A stretch of DNA of 64,000 bases from Diplonema papillatum (Eukaryota > Euglenozoa > Diplonemea > Diplonemida > Diplonemidae): contig JAPJBO010000076.1 in assembly GCA_030068145.1 (NCBI GenBank), positions 388,259 to 452,258 on the forward strand, in the 5' to 3' direction. Of the stretch, positions 52,679 to 63,416 are shown in pieces. The notes under the pieces are model-generated. The model had not been told where the DNA came from. It did not search any database and was given only the letters and a program-made list of their open reading frames with translations. A program made the translations under genes and the position numbers. Position 1 is the stretch's first letter, and each line of letters starts with the position of its first letter.

Positions 52679-52728
52679 CCAACCCGCCTCTCTTTGACAG
52701 CCGTTTCCCGACGCGACAGAAACACCCC

Positions 52729-54417
52729 ATGCCCGACGCCGGCTCTTTGCCTCGGCAGGTCGTGGGCCTGAAATCGCGGAGATCCAGGTTGCTCAGGGGA
52801 AGGAGGCTTTTTCTACGGCTTCACCCACACTTTTACGACCCTCCCACCACAGTCCCCCTCGGATACCTTCCGCCGGAAACCAGAGGTCTCGTCCCGGCGG
52901 TCGGTGCTCCGAGGTCGGCGAAGCCGCTTGACGTCACGGCGGTACCTCCGATCGACCTCCGTGCGCTCCGGGATCTCGCCAGGCCCGGAGCCCGGTTGCA
53001 CAGCCTGCTCGACCTCCTCACGGACGGACACGCTTTCCGACGGAAGCTACTGGGCACGCCGCTCGTGCCGGGTCGGAAGAGCGACGCGTTTGCGCACCAT
53101 GCGGTGACGCTGGAGGGCGTCGGCTTTGTGGAACGCGTTCCCCGCTCGGAGCCGCTGAAGTGCGTACTGCCGGCGTTCGCTGTCGAGAAGGGGGAGCACC
53201 ACTCCCGTGCCATCGTCGATGGCCGCCCGCTGAACGAGCTGATGGAGCCCCCGCCGAAGTTCAGCCTCTTGCGTGTCGACGAGGTCATCGCCAAGATGAT
53301 GTCGAAGTCGCACGCAGTCGTCGTCGACCTGAAGTCCTACTTCTTCCAGTTCCCAGTGGGACGGTCGACGTCGGCTTTCTTCGGGCTCCGGACCAGGAGG
53401 CCCGACGGGGGCGTGGCTCTGTATCGGTGGCGCCGGCTTACGATGGGCTGGTCGTTCTCGCCCGTGATCGCACAGGACTCTGCGCTGGTCATCACGGAAA
53501 CCGCCGGGGACGATAGGATAGTCTGGTACGACGACTGGGCCCTCGTCGGTGACTGTCCGGACGCGCTTCGCGCTGTGCGCGACCGAGTCCTGCGACGCGC
53601 CCGCAAGGTGTGCATGACGGTCAACGACGAGAAGTCCGTCCTCGAGCCCAGCTCGACGCCGGTTGTCTTGGGAGTCGAGTTCGACCTCGCGGCGAAGAGA
53701 TACCGGCTGAAGCAAGAGTGGGCGAGGAAGGCGCACCTCCTCTTTTGCTCGGTCGATTCGACGCGGATGACTTTGCGTGGCGTTTGGAAGGTCGTCGGGA
53801 CCGCTATTTGGGCGTGGACGGTGTGGGGCACGCCGCTCTGCAGGGTGAGCCCGGTGCTTGCGTGGATGGGAACCCTGGCGCACCAGGTCCTGACCGGTTC
53901 CCTGGGCTGGGAGTCGCTGGTCCGCGTGAGCGACGACGTTTTTCCGTTCCTTGCGGGAGTGAGACGGCGTCTGTCGGGCAACCGGTGGGTCGTTTTCGAC
54001 TCGAAGCAACGGGACACCCTCGTGGAGGCGTGGTCCGACGCCAGCATGCAGGGATGGGCCTGGCTGGTGGGTTCCATGGCGATGTGGGGCCCGTGGAGGG
54101 ATGTCCCGCAGCACATCTTCTTCGCTGAGCTGACGGCGGCGAAGTTCGCGATTGCGTACGCGGCTTCTCGCTCTCCGCTGTCGACGATCAGGATCTTCGT
54201 CGACAACTTGCCCGCCGTCAACTGCTTGAGGAACTGGAAGTCGAAGACCCAGCTCGGGAACTTCATCCTGTGCCAGGTCCGCGACGTCTTGGAGGAACAC
54301 CAGTGTGTCCTCGAGACTGTATGGGTCCCGACTGCTGAGCAACTGGCAGACGTCTGGACGCGGGACCCATACAGGCAGGGCATCCAGCCGCCCCGGACCC
54401 CGTTCTGCGTTGCATGA
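52729..54417 (+). CDS. YRE-2 reverse transcriptase / RNase H
   Basis: 562 residues if ATG 52729 (MPDAGSLPRQ) is used; the frame is open much further upstream (from 51400) and includes FDSRFPTRQK before that ATG, so read-through or a different start is possible. RT motifs: DGRPLNELMEPPPKFS, VVDLKSYFFQF, LTMGWSFSPVIAQ, WYDDWALVGD (active site ~267-269). RNase H: WSDASMQGWA (~437), AELTAAKFAIA, FVDNLPAVN (~492), EQLADVWTR. No methyltransferase domain follows, unlike DIRS-1/PAT elements. The stop lies ~130 bp upstream of B1. Confidence 0.88.
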   Translation: MPDAGSLPRQVVGLKSRRSRLLRGRRLFLRLHPHFYDPPTTVPLGYLPPETRGLVPAVGAPRSAKPLDVTAVPPIDLRALRDLARPGARLHSLLDLLTDGHAFRRKLLGTPLVPGRKSDAFAHHAVTLEGVGFVERVPRSEPLKCVLPAFAVEKGEHHSRAIVDGRPLNELMEPPPKFSLLRVDEVIAKMMSKSHAVVVDLKSYFFQFPVGRSTSAFFGLRTRRPDGGVALYRWRRLTMGWSFSPVIAQDSALVITETAGDDRIVWYDDWALVGDCPDALRAVRDRVLRRARKVCMTVNDEKSVLEPSSTPVVLGVEFDLAAKRYRLKQEWARKAHLLFCSVDSTRMTLRGVWKVVGTAIWAWTVWGTPLCRVSPVLAWMGTLAHQVLTGSLGWESLVRVSDDVFPFLAGVRRRLSGNRWVVFDSKQRDTLVEAWSDASMQGWAWLVGSMAMWGPWRDVPQHIFFAELTAAKFAIAYAASRSPLSTIRIFVDNLPAVNCLRNWKSKTQLGNFILCQVRDVLEEHQCVLETVWVPTAEQLADVWTRDPYRQGIQPPRTPFCVA

Positions 54418-54780
54418 GGATCTTTACCTCGGAAGTTTTGTATTTGCGCTCCTGATAGCGCTATTCTTTGCGAGACCCGGAGGCAGCGGGATCTCAGCTC
54501 TTTGAGTTTCACGTCCAGGGATTTTTATTCCACATTCTCGCTTTCATTTCACCAACCCTGTGACAATTATCATCTTCACCGTTTCTGCCAACGCGACCTT
54601 TTCCGAGTTTGAATAGAGCATCTATTTGGTATCGGAAAGTAGGTGCGAGATCAGGCAAACCTTGTGCGCTAGCTTCGTTTAACCGTGAATCTAATAATCA
54701 GGGCTTACCCCACATTCTCGCTTTCATTTCACCAACCCTGTGACAATTATCATCTTCACCGTTTCTGCCAACGCGACCTT

Positions 54781-54910
<130 letters not shown>

Positions 54911-55137
54911 ACATAAAACAAGTCAAAAGGTGTGGGCCTCCACCGTCAGGTGGGCCCCCACCGTCAGGTGGGCTAGGCTAGTTCCGGGGTGGCTCCCTGG
55001 GAGGGACAGGGACGGGGTTAGTCTCGCCTTAGCAGTCCCAGGGCCTTTCCCCACCTACCTGTATGTGTTCTCGTGGTCACCGCTACCGCGTTGACCTTTC
55101 CCGAGAACACATAAAACAAGTCAAAAGGTGTGGCACG

Positions 55138-56788
55138 TTACCGCGGAAGCGGGAGTTGCGCCGGGAACCGAGGCAACGAGGTCCCCCGCGTGTACGGGTC
55201 CGCCAGCTGTCCGCCGGACGGTACCCAACCAGGGCACAAGACAATTCTTCGGCGCTCAGCCACGCGAATAGCCCGGGACAGTATGCGGTTCGCGGCGTAG
55301 GAGGAGGAACTCCCCTTGCACACGGCGCCAACCACGGTCGCGTTGTCCACGCGACATTGCTGCCTCCCGGGCGTCCAGCACAGCCTCACGACTCCTTCCG
55401 CGAGCGCCCACATCTCCTTCACGTTGATATGAACGCCCGCGAACGGACCGTCGAACACGCCTTGCGCCCCGTCGACGAACTCGCCACCCGCCTCGACCAA
55501 CGCCGCCCACTCCCGCGAGCTCGCGTCCGTCCACAAAACTTCTCCGTTCTCCGCAGCGTCGCCGCCAACCCACGCGTTCTCGACGACGACCTTCCGCAGC
55601 GCGCCGATCTCTCTTCGCACGGACGGCGGCACGTCCATGATGTCATCCCACGCCTGCAGCTCCGCCTCCGCCATTCTGCTGCCCAACCTGCCCGCGAACG
55701 CCAAGAGGGCCGCGAAATGGCACCGCGGCACGCCGAGTATGTCAGTGGCCCAAACGGCCCCCCCGAAGACCGAAGCAAACTGTCTCGCCGTCGCCTTGCC
55801 CGCCAGCACAGCCTTCATGCCGCCCGCCGCCGCCCACTTCGACGCCCACGCCGGGTCCAGCCGGTGCCTCTGCTCGTCCGCCGCGAGGTCGAACTCGATC
55901 CCTACGCAAACGAAACGCGTCTGGACCTCCCACAGGGTGTCCCCGCCTTCCGCCCGCACTTCGACCCGCGCCGCCGCCGCCCGGTCCCGGAACGTCGCCA
56001 CCTTCTGCTCGGCCTCGTCCCTCGTGCCGCCCAGCACCAAAAAGTTATCGACCCACGCCAGCCCGAGGCCCTGCACGAGAACGTTCGACGCCCGCTGGGC
56101 GATGCAGGGCGCCCACGACCACCCCATACACAACACGCGCAACAACATGTCCCGTCCATTCATCCCAATTCCAAAATACCGCGAAATACTCGCGTGTACC
56201 GGGAACTGGTAAAAATATGACACGCCGTCGCACTGCATCGCGTAGCGGTGTCGCTTCACCTCCGTGTATCGCCGGCAGGTCCATGGCGGGCGGCCTCTGC
56301 ATCGCGTCGTTGAGCGGCCGCGCATCAAGGACCAGCCGCGCAGACCTTCCGTCCTTCTTCGCCGTCGTGAACGCCTTCATAGCAAACACTGGCCGCGACC
56401 CCGCGTCCTCCGCCACGCCAAACGACCGCATCGCGCCTCGGTGTCCTTCCATCCCTCGCGACCTCAGCCTGCATCCGCGCCTTCCGCCCGGCGTGAACAT
56501 CCCTTCAAAGGCCGCCGGATCTGTCAGCATCGGCATCACTTCCCGAAACCGGCCGCCGCCGTCCATCGCCGCCAGCGCGTGGAGGTCGATCCGGTTCTTC
56601 GTCACCCGGGCCAGCGGCAGCCCCACTTCCCCCCGCGCCTGTGGTGCGACCTTGCAGCCCGGCAGCGACGCCGTCGACGAGTACACCGACGACGAAGACC
56701 CTGCGTCCCCCTCCGCGGCGTCGTCGTACCCCCCGCGTCCGCCCTGCAGCCACCTCCTCAACGTCCCGACGAGCCTAGCCGTCTCCCG
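55138..56788 (-). pseudogene. YRE-3 reverse transcriptase / RNase H, frameshifted
   Basis: The first part is read in the frame of 57811-56045 (KAFTTAKKDGRSARLVLDA, then RPLNDAMQRPPAMDLP). The rest is read in the frame of 56328-55138 (RYTEVKRHRYAMQCDGVSYF onwards), so a +1 change is needed near 56283. RT box D reads LAWVDNFLVLGG: Asn stands where the second catalytic Asp is expected. RNase H positions are kept: WTDASSREW, NVKEMWALAE, CRVDNATVV and GGQLADPYTRG. Either a decayed copy or a family that uses programmed frameshifting. The start is undetermined; it directly follows the recombinase stop at 56791. Confidence 0.75.
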
Positions 56789-56790
56789 CC

Positions 56791-57663
56791 TTACCGCGAT
56801 CCTCCGGCTAGGACCGCCGACAGCGGCGCCGCCCCCCGCGCCGTCGGCAGCTCCGCGAGCGGCAGGTACCGCACGAGGTCCCTCACCGACTTGTGTCGGG
56901 AGATCTTGAGGATCTCCAACGGCAAGAAACCACGTCGGAGAAGGTGCGTCAGCGCCCCGCGCCTCACGGAGTGCGCGCTGTACGCCTCCCGCACCCGCTT
57001 CAGCGCCGCCACCACCCGCGCCACCGGCACGCCCTCGAACAGCCGCGCCCCCGCCCGCGTCACCCGCCGCAGCTCCCGCAGCTCCGCCGCAAAGGCTTCC
57101 GGCAGTTCCACGATCACAGCCAGCTCCGTGTGGAACGGGTCGCTTTTTGACCCAGCGAACCAGGCCAAAAAGTCCGTCCCCCCCGGCTGTGGCCGGAGCA
57201 GCTCGGCCGTCAACATCGCCACGTCCGCGAACCTGCCGGCCGCGCACCACATCACGACGAGGACGAGACGTACCTTCGCGTCCTGCTCCGCCCGCACCGC
57301 CGCCCACAGGTCCTCCTCCGAGATCGTCAGCGCCTGCCTCGTCGGTCGCCGGGCGCCCATCTTCCCCAACGCCCGCCGCAGGTCGGAGATGAGCACGTCG
57401 CCGCCCACCTCCACGCCCATCCTGCGCAAAGTCGACACCGCGGTGTTGGCGTAGTTGAGCAGGGTGGACGGCAACAACCCCCGCTCCAAATGCGCCGCCA
57501 CGTACAGCACCACGGTCGTCGTCCACGAGGGCGTCGGGTAACACGCCCCCCGGTAAGCGGCCAACTGCGCGTACACGCTCCCCAGCCGCGCCCAGTACCC
57601 CCCGGATAGGGCTCGCGACAGGATCTGCCTCGCCGATGCTACGTGGCTGGCCCGCGGCTGCAT
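56791..57663 (-). CDS. YRE-3 tyrosine recombinase
   Basis: From ATG 57663 (MQPRASHVASARQILSRALS), 18 bp past the gag stop and in another frame, 290 residues. Core-binding region LNYANTAVSTLRRMGVEVGG. Catalytic set complete: Arg in CAAGRFADVAML, HSVRRGAL for HxxR, and ISRHKSVRDLVRYL with His and the Tyr nucleophile. The frame is open upstream to 58542 only because of GC-rich composition. It is expected to integrate and excise the circular intermediate. Confidence 0.85.
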   Translation of the reverse strand: MQPRASHVASARQILSRALSGGYWARLGSVYAQLAAYRGACYPTPSWTTTVVLYVAAHLERGLLPSTLLNYANTAVSTLRRMGVEVGGDVLISDLRRALGKMGARRPTRQALTISEEDLWAAVRAEQDAKVRLVLVVMWCAAGRFADVAMLTAELLRPQPGGTDFLAWFAGSKSDPFHTELAVIVELPEAFAAELRELRRVTRAGARLFEGVPVARVVAALKRVREAYSAHSVRRGALTHLLRRGFLPLEILKISRHKSVRDLVRYLPLAELPTARGAAPLSAVLAGGSR

Positions 57664-57680
57664 GACGATCCTCGGCGCGA

Positions 57681-58697
57681 TCAGCGTTTCGAGCACCGCT
57701 GGGCGAAATGCCCCGTCTCGCCGCAGCGAAAGCAGCGCATCCCCTCCCGCTGTCCGCCCCGGCCGCGTCTCCAGCCCCCGGCATCGCTTCTGGTTCCGCC
57801 GCCGCCGCCACCTCCGCCTTTCGCCGGCACCGGCACCGCCGCCGCCGCCTGCAACGCCCCCCTCATGAACTGCGGGACGCTGTCGTCCGTCCTCGGCGCC
57901 TCCGCGACCACCGGCAGCGGCTGCAGCGTCAGCTGGCCCACCATCGCGTCCGAGAAAGCCGCCGCCCGCTTCCAGCCCTCCTCGGCCGCCATCCGGTGCG
58001 TCGTCAGGCGCGCGGCCACCGCCTCCGCGCAGACCCTCACGGCGGGCGAGTCGGGCACCTCCGCCAAAGCGCGCGCCATCCGGTCCGCCAGCATCGACAG
58101 GAACGCGGACTCCCTCACCTGCGCCCCGCCACCAACCCCGGCCTCCCGCAACGTGCGCTTCCACTCCGCCTCCAGCTCCCCGACGGCGAACCCGCTCCAC
58201 GAACCCGGGTCGCGTACGTCGCGGCGAAAATGGCGTCCGCCTCCGTCCCCCGCAGCCGGCGCGCGACCCCCGCTTCCGTCCGGCGTCGGCAACCGCGGCG
58301 ACGGCGACTCCCGACCCCGCCACGGCGACGGTGACGCCGCGCCCATCAGCACCTCGGCCTCGCTCATCTCGTCGTCGTCGTCGTCCTCGGCCTCCACCCA
58401 CCAACCCTTCTGCCGCAAGGCGTCCGCGGTCAGGAGGTCCACCGGCAAGTGCGCCAGCACCCAGTGAACCTGCCACGCGACGAGGCACCTCGGGACCACG
58501 ATCCCCAGGGTGCCCTCCGCCGCCGCCCGCGCAGTCGCCCACGCGTCACCGGCCTCGGCCAGGACCCCGTGCACCCGCCGCACTGCCTCGTCGTGCCTGT
58601 CGAAGGCGGCGGGCTCCGTCCCCTGGCGCTGCGTCTCGGCCCACCCCGCCTTCTCGAGCGTGGCGAGCGCCCGCGCGTGCGTCCACGTCGTCGGCAT
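57681..58697 (-). CDS. YRE-3 gag-like protein with CCHC knuckle
   Basis: 338 residues from MPTTWTHARALATLEKAG. Acidic patch EAEDDDDDEMSEAEV, Ser/Pro/Gly-rich middle, a helical region (ESAFLSMLADRMARALAEV) and a C-terminal zinc knuckle CFRCGETGHFAQRC of the retroviral nucleocapsid type. The stop is three residues after the knuckle, then the recombinase begins. The role would be packaging of the element RNA. Confidence 0.85.
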   Translation of the reverse strand: MPTTWTHARALATLEKAGWAETQRQGTEPAAFDRHDEAVRRVHGVLAEAGDAWATARAAAEGTLGIVVPRCLVAWQVHWVLAHLPVDLLTADALRQKGWWVEAEDDDDDEMSEAEVLMGAASPSPWRGRESPSPRLPTPDGSGGRAPAAGDGGGRHFRRDVRDPGSWSGFAVGELEAEWKRTLREAGVGGGAQVRESAFLSMLADRMARALAEVPDSPAVRVCAEAVAARLTTHRMAAEEGWKRAAAFSDAMVGQLTLQPLPVVAEAPRTDDSVPQFMRGALQAAAAVPVPAKGGGGGGGGTRSDAGGWRRGRGGQREGMRCFRCGETGHFAQRCSKR

Positions 58698-58814
58698 CGT
58701 CCCTTTCTTTGGCCTGAAAGCTGTGAGGCGGTTAGTCTCGCCTTAGCAGTCCCAGGGCCTTTCCCCACCTACCTGTATGTGTTCTCGTGGTCACCGCTAC
58801 CGCGTTGACCTTTC

Positions 58815-59134
<320 letters not shown>

Positions 59135-59189
59135 CTCGTTCGGACCTTTACTCTCTTCATCGGTAAGAAACGTGAAGCCATCGGGGCGA

Positions 59190-60935
59190 TTAACGCAAAA
59201 TCGATCGAGGGGAGCGAGTTCGGGACTGCACAGGATCGCGCAAGCCCTGAACAACTTGCAATCCTCTTTCCATCTCGGATACACCCTCCATGCACGTCTC
59301 GATATTCTTAACGCCGCAATCCGGTAGGCGCGACCAGTAGTCGGCCGGCATCGAAGCAGTCGGGATCCACTTGACCACGAGGCCTGCGCGTTCTGTCTCA
59401 AGCATCTTGTACACGCGCCGCAGTACAGAATTCGCGAGTCTACTCCTCGAGTGGCCTTTCTGAAAAGAGATCATGGTCGCCTCGTTGTCAACGAACAGCA
59501 TGATGCGCTTGTGCCCGCTTCGTATTGCGGCATTAATCCCCTTTTCTGCCGCTAACATCTCCAAGACATACATGTCCCCCGACTCCATCCTACGTCTCCA
59601 TGTCCCGTAAACCGCCACAGCCCCGACTCTCTTCCATATCTGAGAAACATGCGCCCACCCTGTAGTTGAGGCGTCAGACCACACTGCAATGTCGAACTCT
59701 GAAGGCGGAGCCGGTCGCGTGTAGGCCCACCTTTCGGTCGCTGTGAACTTTTTGAAGAAGGACCCTGCTTCATCCCTAGGGGTTTTGGCCATGTTGCACG
59801 TCGTACTCCAGTCTGCCCGATTCTCTGTCACCGCTTTTGCCCAAGTCCGTGCAAATGACAGCACGTTCTCCAAGAAACATAGGTTTACCTCGTAAACGAA
59901 CGCCACCCGAAAAACGAGGCCCAGCAACGACCACCACTCCCTCAATGCGGCCTTTTCTGAGCTACCCAGTCGCTCCGTCGCTGTTCCCATCGCCTTTAAT
60001 CTCCACTCCTCTGGGAGCGTGAACCGATTTTCCCGGAGATCCCACCGAACTCCGATGTACTCGAATTGCTGTTCTGGCCTAGGCATAGATTTTTTCCAGT
60101 TTACTTCGATACCGGCCCGTCCCAATCGCCGTAGGATATACGCTACCCTCTGCTGCACTTCTTCCCTTGTTGATCCCCAAACTATGATGTCGTCTAGGTA
60201 CACGACCGCCCCCTTCAGCAAAAGTTCTCCGAGAATTGCTTCCGATGTCTTCTGCGCAATGTACGGCGCGTAGCTGAATCCCATTGGCAGACGCTTCCAT
60301 TTGTACCACGTGGACCCGCATCGCAAACAGAAGAAATTGGCGACGGCCTCTGACAATTCGAACTGATGGAAATAACCCTTCATGTCTATCTTTTGAGCCC
60401 ACTTCGCGCCTTGTACCTTCAGCCGCTGCCCGAGCTCGTGAGGTCCCACCAGACTAAAGCTTGGTGGTTTTGGCAGTCTTGAATTGATGGGGCGCCCGTC
60501 AACGATTAACCGCCGAACGAGTGGATCCGCCTTCGGAATATCGAAAACGCTGACCGAACCCTTCTTTACGTCACACCGCTTGAGTCGCTGAATGACTCCG
60601 GCCTCTTCGCACTGTTTTAAAAAACTCGGCCGCAGGTCCGACGGCTTTCCCGGCAGTGGAAACGCCTCTTTCATGTTCTGCTCGAACAGGTTTGCCTCCG
60701 TACACCAGTCGAGGAAATCAGCGGGACGCGATTCCGCCGCAGCAAATTCTCGAATCACTCCGAACCTAACCCGGCCTGTCGGAAAATCGTCCAAACGGGT
60801 TGACCTTGACAACGGTGTCGCCGTCGGAATTCCCTTAGGAAGAAAGGGTGGATACTCCTTGCCCTCACCCCTCTCGCCGGCTTCCTGTCCGTGGTACCTC
60901 GAGGCCCAGAGCAATTCTTCTAATATCTCACTCAT
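59190..60935 (-). CDS. YRE-4 reverse transcriptase / RNase H
   Basis: The start ATG at 60935 overlaps the recombinase stop as ATGA, so termination-reinitiation is likely; 581 residues. RT motifs: RRLIVDGRPINSRLPKPPSF, WAQKIDMKGYFHQFELSE, LPMGFSYAPYIAQ and the active site VVYLDDIIVWGS. RNase H: WSDASTTGWAHV, LEMLAAEKGIN, FVDNEATMIS and PADYWSRL. A full-length, undamaged frame of the Ty3/DIRS-like RT type. The last ~15 codons run into the terminal direct repeat. No methyltransferase domain. Confidence 0.88.
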   Translation of the reverse strand: MSEILEELLWASRYHGQEAGERGEGKEYPPFLPKGIPTATPLSRSTRLDDFPTGRVRFGVIREFAAAESRPADFLDWCTEANLFEQNMKEAFPLPGKPSDLRPSFLKQCEEAGVIQRLKRCDVKKGSVSVFDIPKADPLVRRLIVDGRPINSRLPKPPSFSLVGPHELGQRLKVQGAKWAQKIDMKGYFHQFELSEAVANFFCLRCGSTWYKWKRLPMGFSYAPYIAQKTSEAILGELLLKGAVVYLDDIIVWGSTREEVQQRVAYILRRLGRAGIEVNWKKSMPRPEQQFEYIGVRWDLRENRFTLPEEWRLKAMGTATERLGSSEKAALREWWSLLGLVFRVAFVYEVNLCFLENVLSFARTWAKAVTENRADWSTTCNMAKTPRDEAGSFFKKFTATERWAYTRPAPPSEFDIAVWSDASTTGWAHVSQIWKRVGAVAVYGTWRRRMESGDMYVLEMLAAEKGINAAIRSGHKRIMLFVDNEATMISFQKGHSRSRLANSVLRRVYKMLETERAGLVVKWIPTASMPADYWSRLPDCGVKNIETCMEGVSEMERGLQVVQGLRDPVQSRTRSPRSILR

Positions 60936-62571
60936 TGCAGCGTCCGCAACATCTCCGTTTCTGCCTTCCTCCTCGCCACATTTGTCGAGTTCAGGTACCG
61001 GATCGTCGTTTCGGCACTGGAATGCCGCAGCAGCTCCTGGAGAGCGGTTCGGGGAACCCCTTGCTTCTCGATCTCCTGAATGGAGCCCCTTCTGAAGGCG
61101 TGTAGCCATTTCGATCCTTGCATCCCTTTCTTCACCTCCCTTTTCAACTTCTCGTAAACTCCAGTGTCGCCCCCGAACGGCAAACCCAGCTTCTTCTGCT
61201 TTCTCCTCTGCCGCCAAAAACGCACGGCGACTGCTGTCAGGCTTCCGTGGGGTAGGAAAATGGGTGGTCGCCATTTCCTGCTGCTCTTCTCTTTCGCAAA
61301 AAACTCGACTTCGGTCTCTTCCTCTGGGGTGTCTCCCGGACCCAGTTCGTGCCAGTCTTCGTCCGTCATGAACCTCAGATCGGAGACTCGGCATCGCGAG
61401 ATCCATGCAATCGCCGCAAGGGCCGCTGCTGTTTCCTGTCCCTCCCGCAAAAGACGTCGGACGAGCTCTTTCGCGTCTTCGGGCTTCAGACCGTCTGCCT
61501 GCTGAGGTCTCAGAAGCGAACCCATCCTCCTGAGGGCTTTCTTCGTCTTGATGAGACGTTCTGTTCTCAGACCACGTACGCCCCTGTTGTGCAACTCCCG
61601 GCAAAGGCGTTCGATGTACGTGGCCGCCGTCAAAGGCGACGTTGACCCTAGAGTGCTCCAGACGAATCTCACTATCGCTTCGTCCACCGGACCGTTGGGT
61701 TCCGTGGTAGAAAACCGGTCGAAATTTCGAAGCAGCCTGCACCTCTCCGCCGATAATTGTGGTCCCACCGCGTATTGGGGGGCGTCTTGCCACGGAATCA
61801 ATTTTTTGATTTTTCCCCCCAGCTGTTTTCCCTCGCGGATTGAAAAAATCTCCGTCTCTACCTCCTTTTGCTTCGGTCCGAGGTAAGGCGGAGGCACGGG
61901 TTTTACGCTCGGTGGCGCCTCCCCTTTGGACACTTCCTTCCCGTCTTGAACCAGCTTCGCCTTCCGCGGTGTACTCCATTCTCTGGCCTTTTTCGTACCC
62001 TCCATGGAAAACATCCGCACACCGTCCTGGCCTTGTATCGGCGCTCCGGTCTTGTGCGTACTCGCCGTGGGGAACTTCCGCACACCGTCCTGGCCTTGTA
62101 TCGGCTCTCCGGTCTTGTGCGTACTCGTCGTTGAGAACTTCCGCACACCGTCCTGGCCTTGTATCGGCGCTCCGGTCTTGTGCGTACTCGTCGTGGGGAA
62201 CTTCCGCACACCGTCCTGGCCTTGTATCGGCTCTCCGGTCTTGTGCGTACTCGTCGTTGAGAACTTCCGCACACCGTCCTGGCCTTGTATCGGCTCTCCG
62301 GTCTTGTGCGTACTCGTCGTTGAGAACTTCCGCACACCGTCCTGGCCTTGTATCGGCTCTCCGGTCTTGTGCGTACTCGTCGTTGAGAACTTCCGCACAC
62401 CGTCCTGGCCTTGTATCGGCTCTCCGGTCTTGTGCGTACTCGCCGTGGGGAACTTCCGCACACCGTCCTGGCCTTGTATCGGCTCTCCGGTCTTGTGCGT
62501 ACTCGTTGTGGGGAACTTCCGCACACCGTCCTGGCCTTGTATCGGCTCTCCGGTCTTGTGCGTACTTGTCT
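60932..62571 (-). CDS. YRE-4 tyrosine recombinase with N-terminal 20-residue repeats
   Basis: The frame is open to 62986; translation most likely begins after the gag stop at 62572, by frameshift or at a later ATG such as MEGTKKAREW near 62005. Residues from 62570 to ~62007 are nine 20-residue repeats (STHKTGEPIQGQDGVRKF). The recombinase follows: a core-binding region (TAATYIERLCRELHNRGV) and a catalytic set Arg in WISRCRVSDLRFM, HAFRRG for HxxR, and LLRHSSAETTIRYL with His and Tyr. It ends TGA at 60932, overlapping the RT start. The repeats could be a linker; their exact role is unknown. Confidence 0.82.
62007..62570. repeat. 60-bp tandem repeat inside YRE-4, about nine units
   Basis: Units contain CCGGTCTTGTGCGTACTCG, GGAACTTCCGCACACCGTCC and TGGCCTTGTATCGG on plus; variants CGTTGAGAAC, CCGTGGGGAAC and CGTCGTGGGG alternate. 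A 60-bp period preserves every frame, and all six frames stay open throughout. Confidence 0.95.
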
Positions 62572-63267
62572 TCACTTTCGAAAACCTCGCGTGGCGCGAG
62601 GGCGAAAACCCCGTACGGGGTTTGGTCGAAACTGCCACCGGGGCCTTTTGGCCCCCTCCGTGTCCGAGACGGAGCGCTTCCGCTTCGTCGTCGCATCCGC
62701 GGCTTCCATCGCCGCCTTGCGCGCCTTCGGTATCCCGCGTTCGCGGGCCATTTTCGACTGATACGCCAGCGCGGCGTCGAGCCCATGCCTCGTCCGGAAC
62801 TGGAGGAACAGCAGTAGGTCGAGCAGGCGCGACGCTATCTCTTCCCAGGTTCCGTGATTCAGCATTAGCTGAACCACGCCGATGACCGAGGACGCCGCGT
62901 CCCTGGCGTCGCCCCGTTCGGCGGGAACGAGTTTTTTCAGCTCGTCCATGAGCTGCATTGCCTGTATCTCCGACAGGCTGTCCCACTTTGACGGGTCGTA
63001 GAGGACGTCTTCCACCCTCGTTCTGCTCTGCTCTGCCGGGGGGTTCACCTCTTCTTCATCCCCCTCGCTCTCATCGAAACCCAGATGCGGGGGCTTCAGG
63101 TCTTTGGGACCGTCCTGGCCTCCTCTTGGTGTCTGTTGACCACCTTCAGGGGCCAGGGAAGTCAGGTCTATCCTGACCCGCGGATGCTGCTTCGGTGTGT
63201 CGGCCACCAATGCTTCGGGCTCGTCGACGGCGGCCTCCTGCGGGGCGACTCCCGGGGTCCGGGGCAT
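62572..63267 (-). CDS. YRE-4 gag-like protein
   Basis: 231 residues from MPRTPGVAPQEAAVDEPEAL. Acidic Pro-rich N-terminus, then a helical region (LSEIQAMQLMDELKKLVPAE, SVIGVVQLMLNHGTWEEIAS) and a basic Arg/Pro/Phe-rich C-terminus (RPRWQFRPNPVRGFRPRATR), probably RNA-binding. It stops exactly where the 60-bp repeats begin. No zinc knuckle. Assigned as gag by position and composition only. Confidence 0.6.
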   Translation of the reverse strand: MPRTPGVAPQEAAVDEPEALVADTPKQHPRVRIDLTSLAPEGGQQTPRGGQDGPKDLKPPHLGFDESEGDEEEVNPPAEQSRTRVEDVLYDPSKWDSLSEIQAMQLMDELKKLVPAERGDARDAASSVIGVVQLMLNHGTWEEIASRLLDLLLFLQFRTRHGLDAALAYQSKMARERGIPKARKAAMEAADATTKRKRSVSDTEGAKRPRWQFRPNPVRGFRPRATRGFRK

Positions 63268-63416
63268 CCTCTCGGCTCTCTAGGAGCTGCGAAACACGTC
63301 GAGCTCGACTCGGTCATGAATGCCGTCAGCAGCAGTATGAGTCTTTGTAAAGGCTTTTTCTCCCAGTCCTCCGTCTCCGTCCCCGTGACTCTCGCAGTCA
63401 GATCCCGGAACTCGGC

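Noticed and set aside
51400..52700. N-terminal half of the 1005-residue plus ORF that ends in the YRE-2 RT
   Set aside because: Before ~52690 this frame is an Arg/Pro-rich shadow of the gag and recombinase genes; only the RT part carries motifs.
61840..62817. Plus-strand repetitive ORFs of 293-325 residues
   Set aside because: Antisense translations of the 60-bp array in YRE-4, open only because the unit has no stop in any frame.
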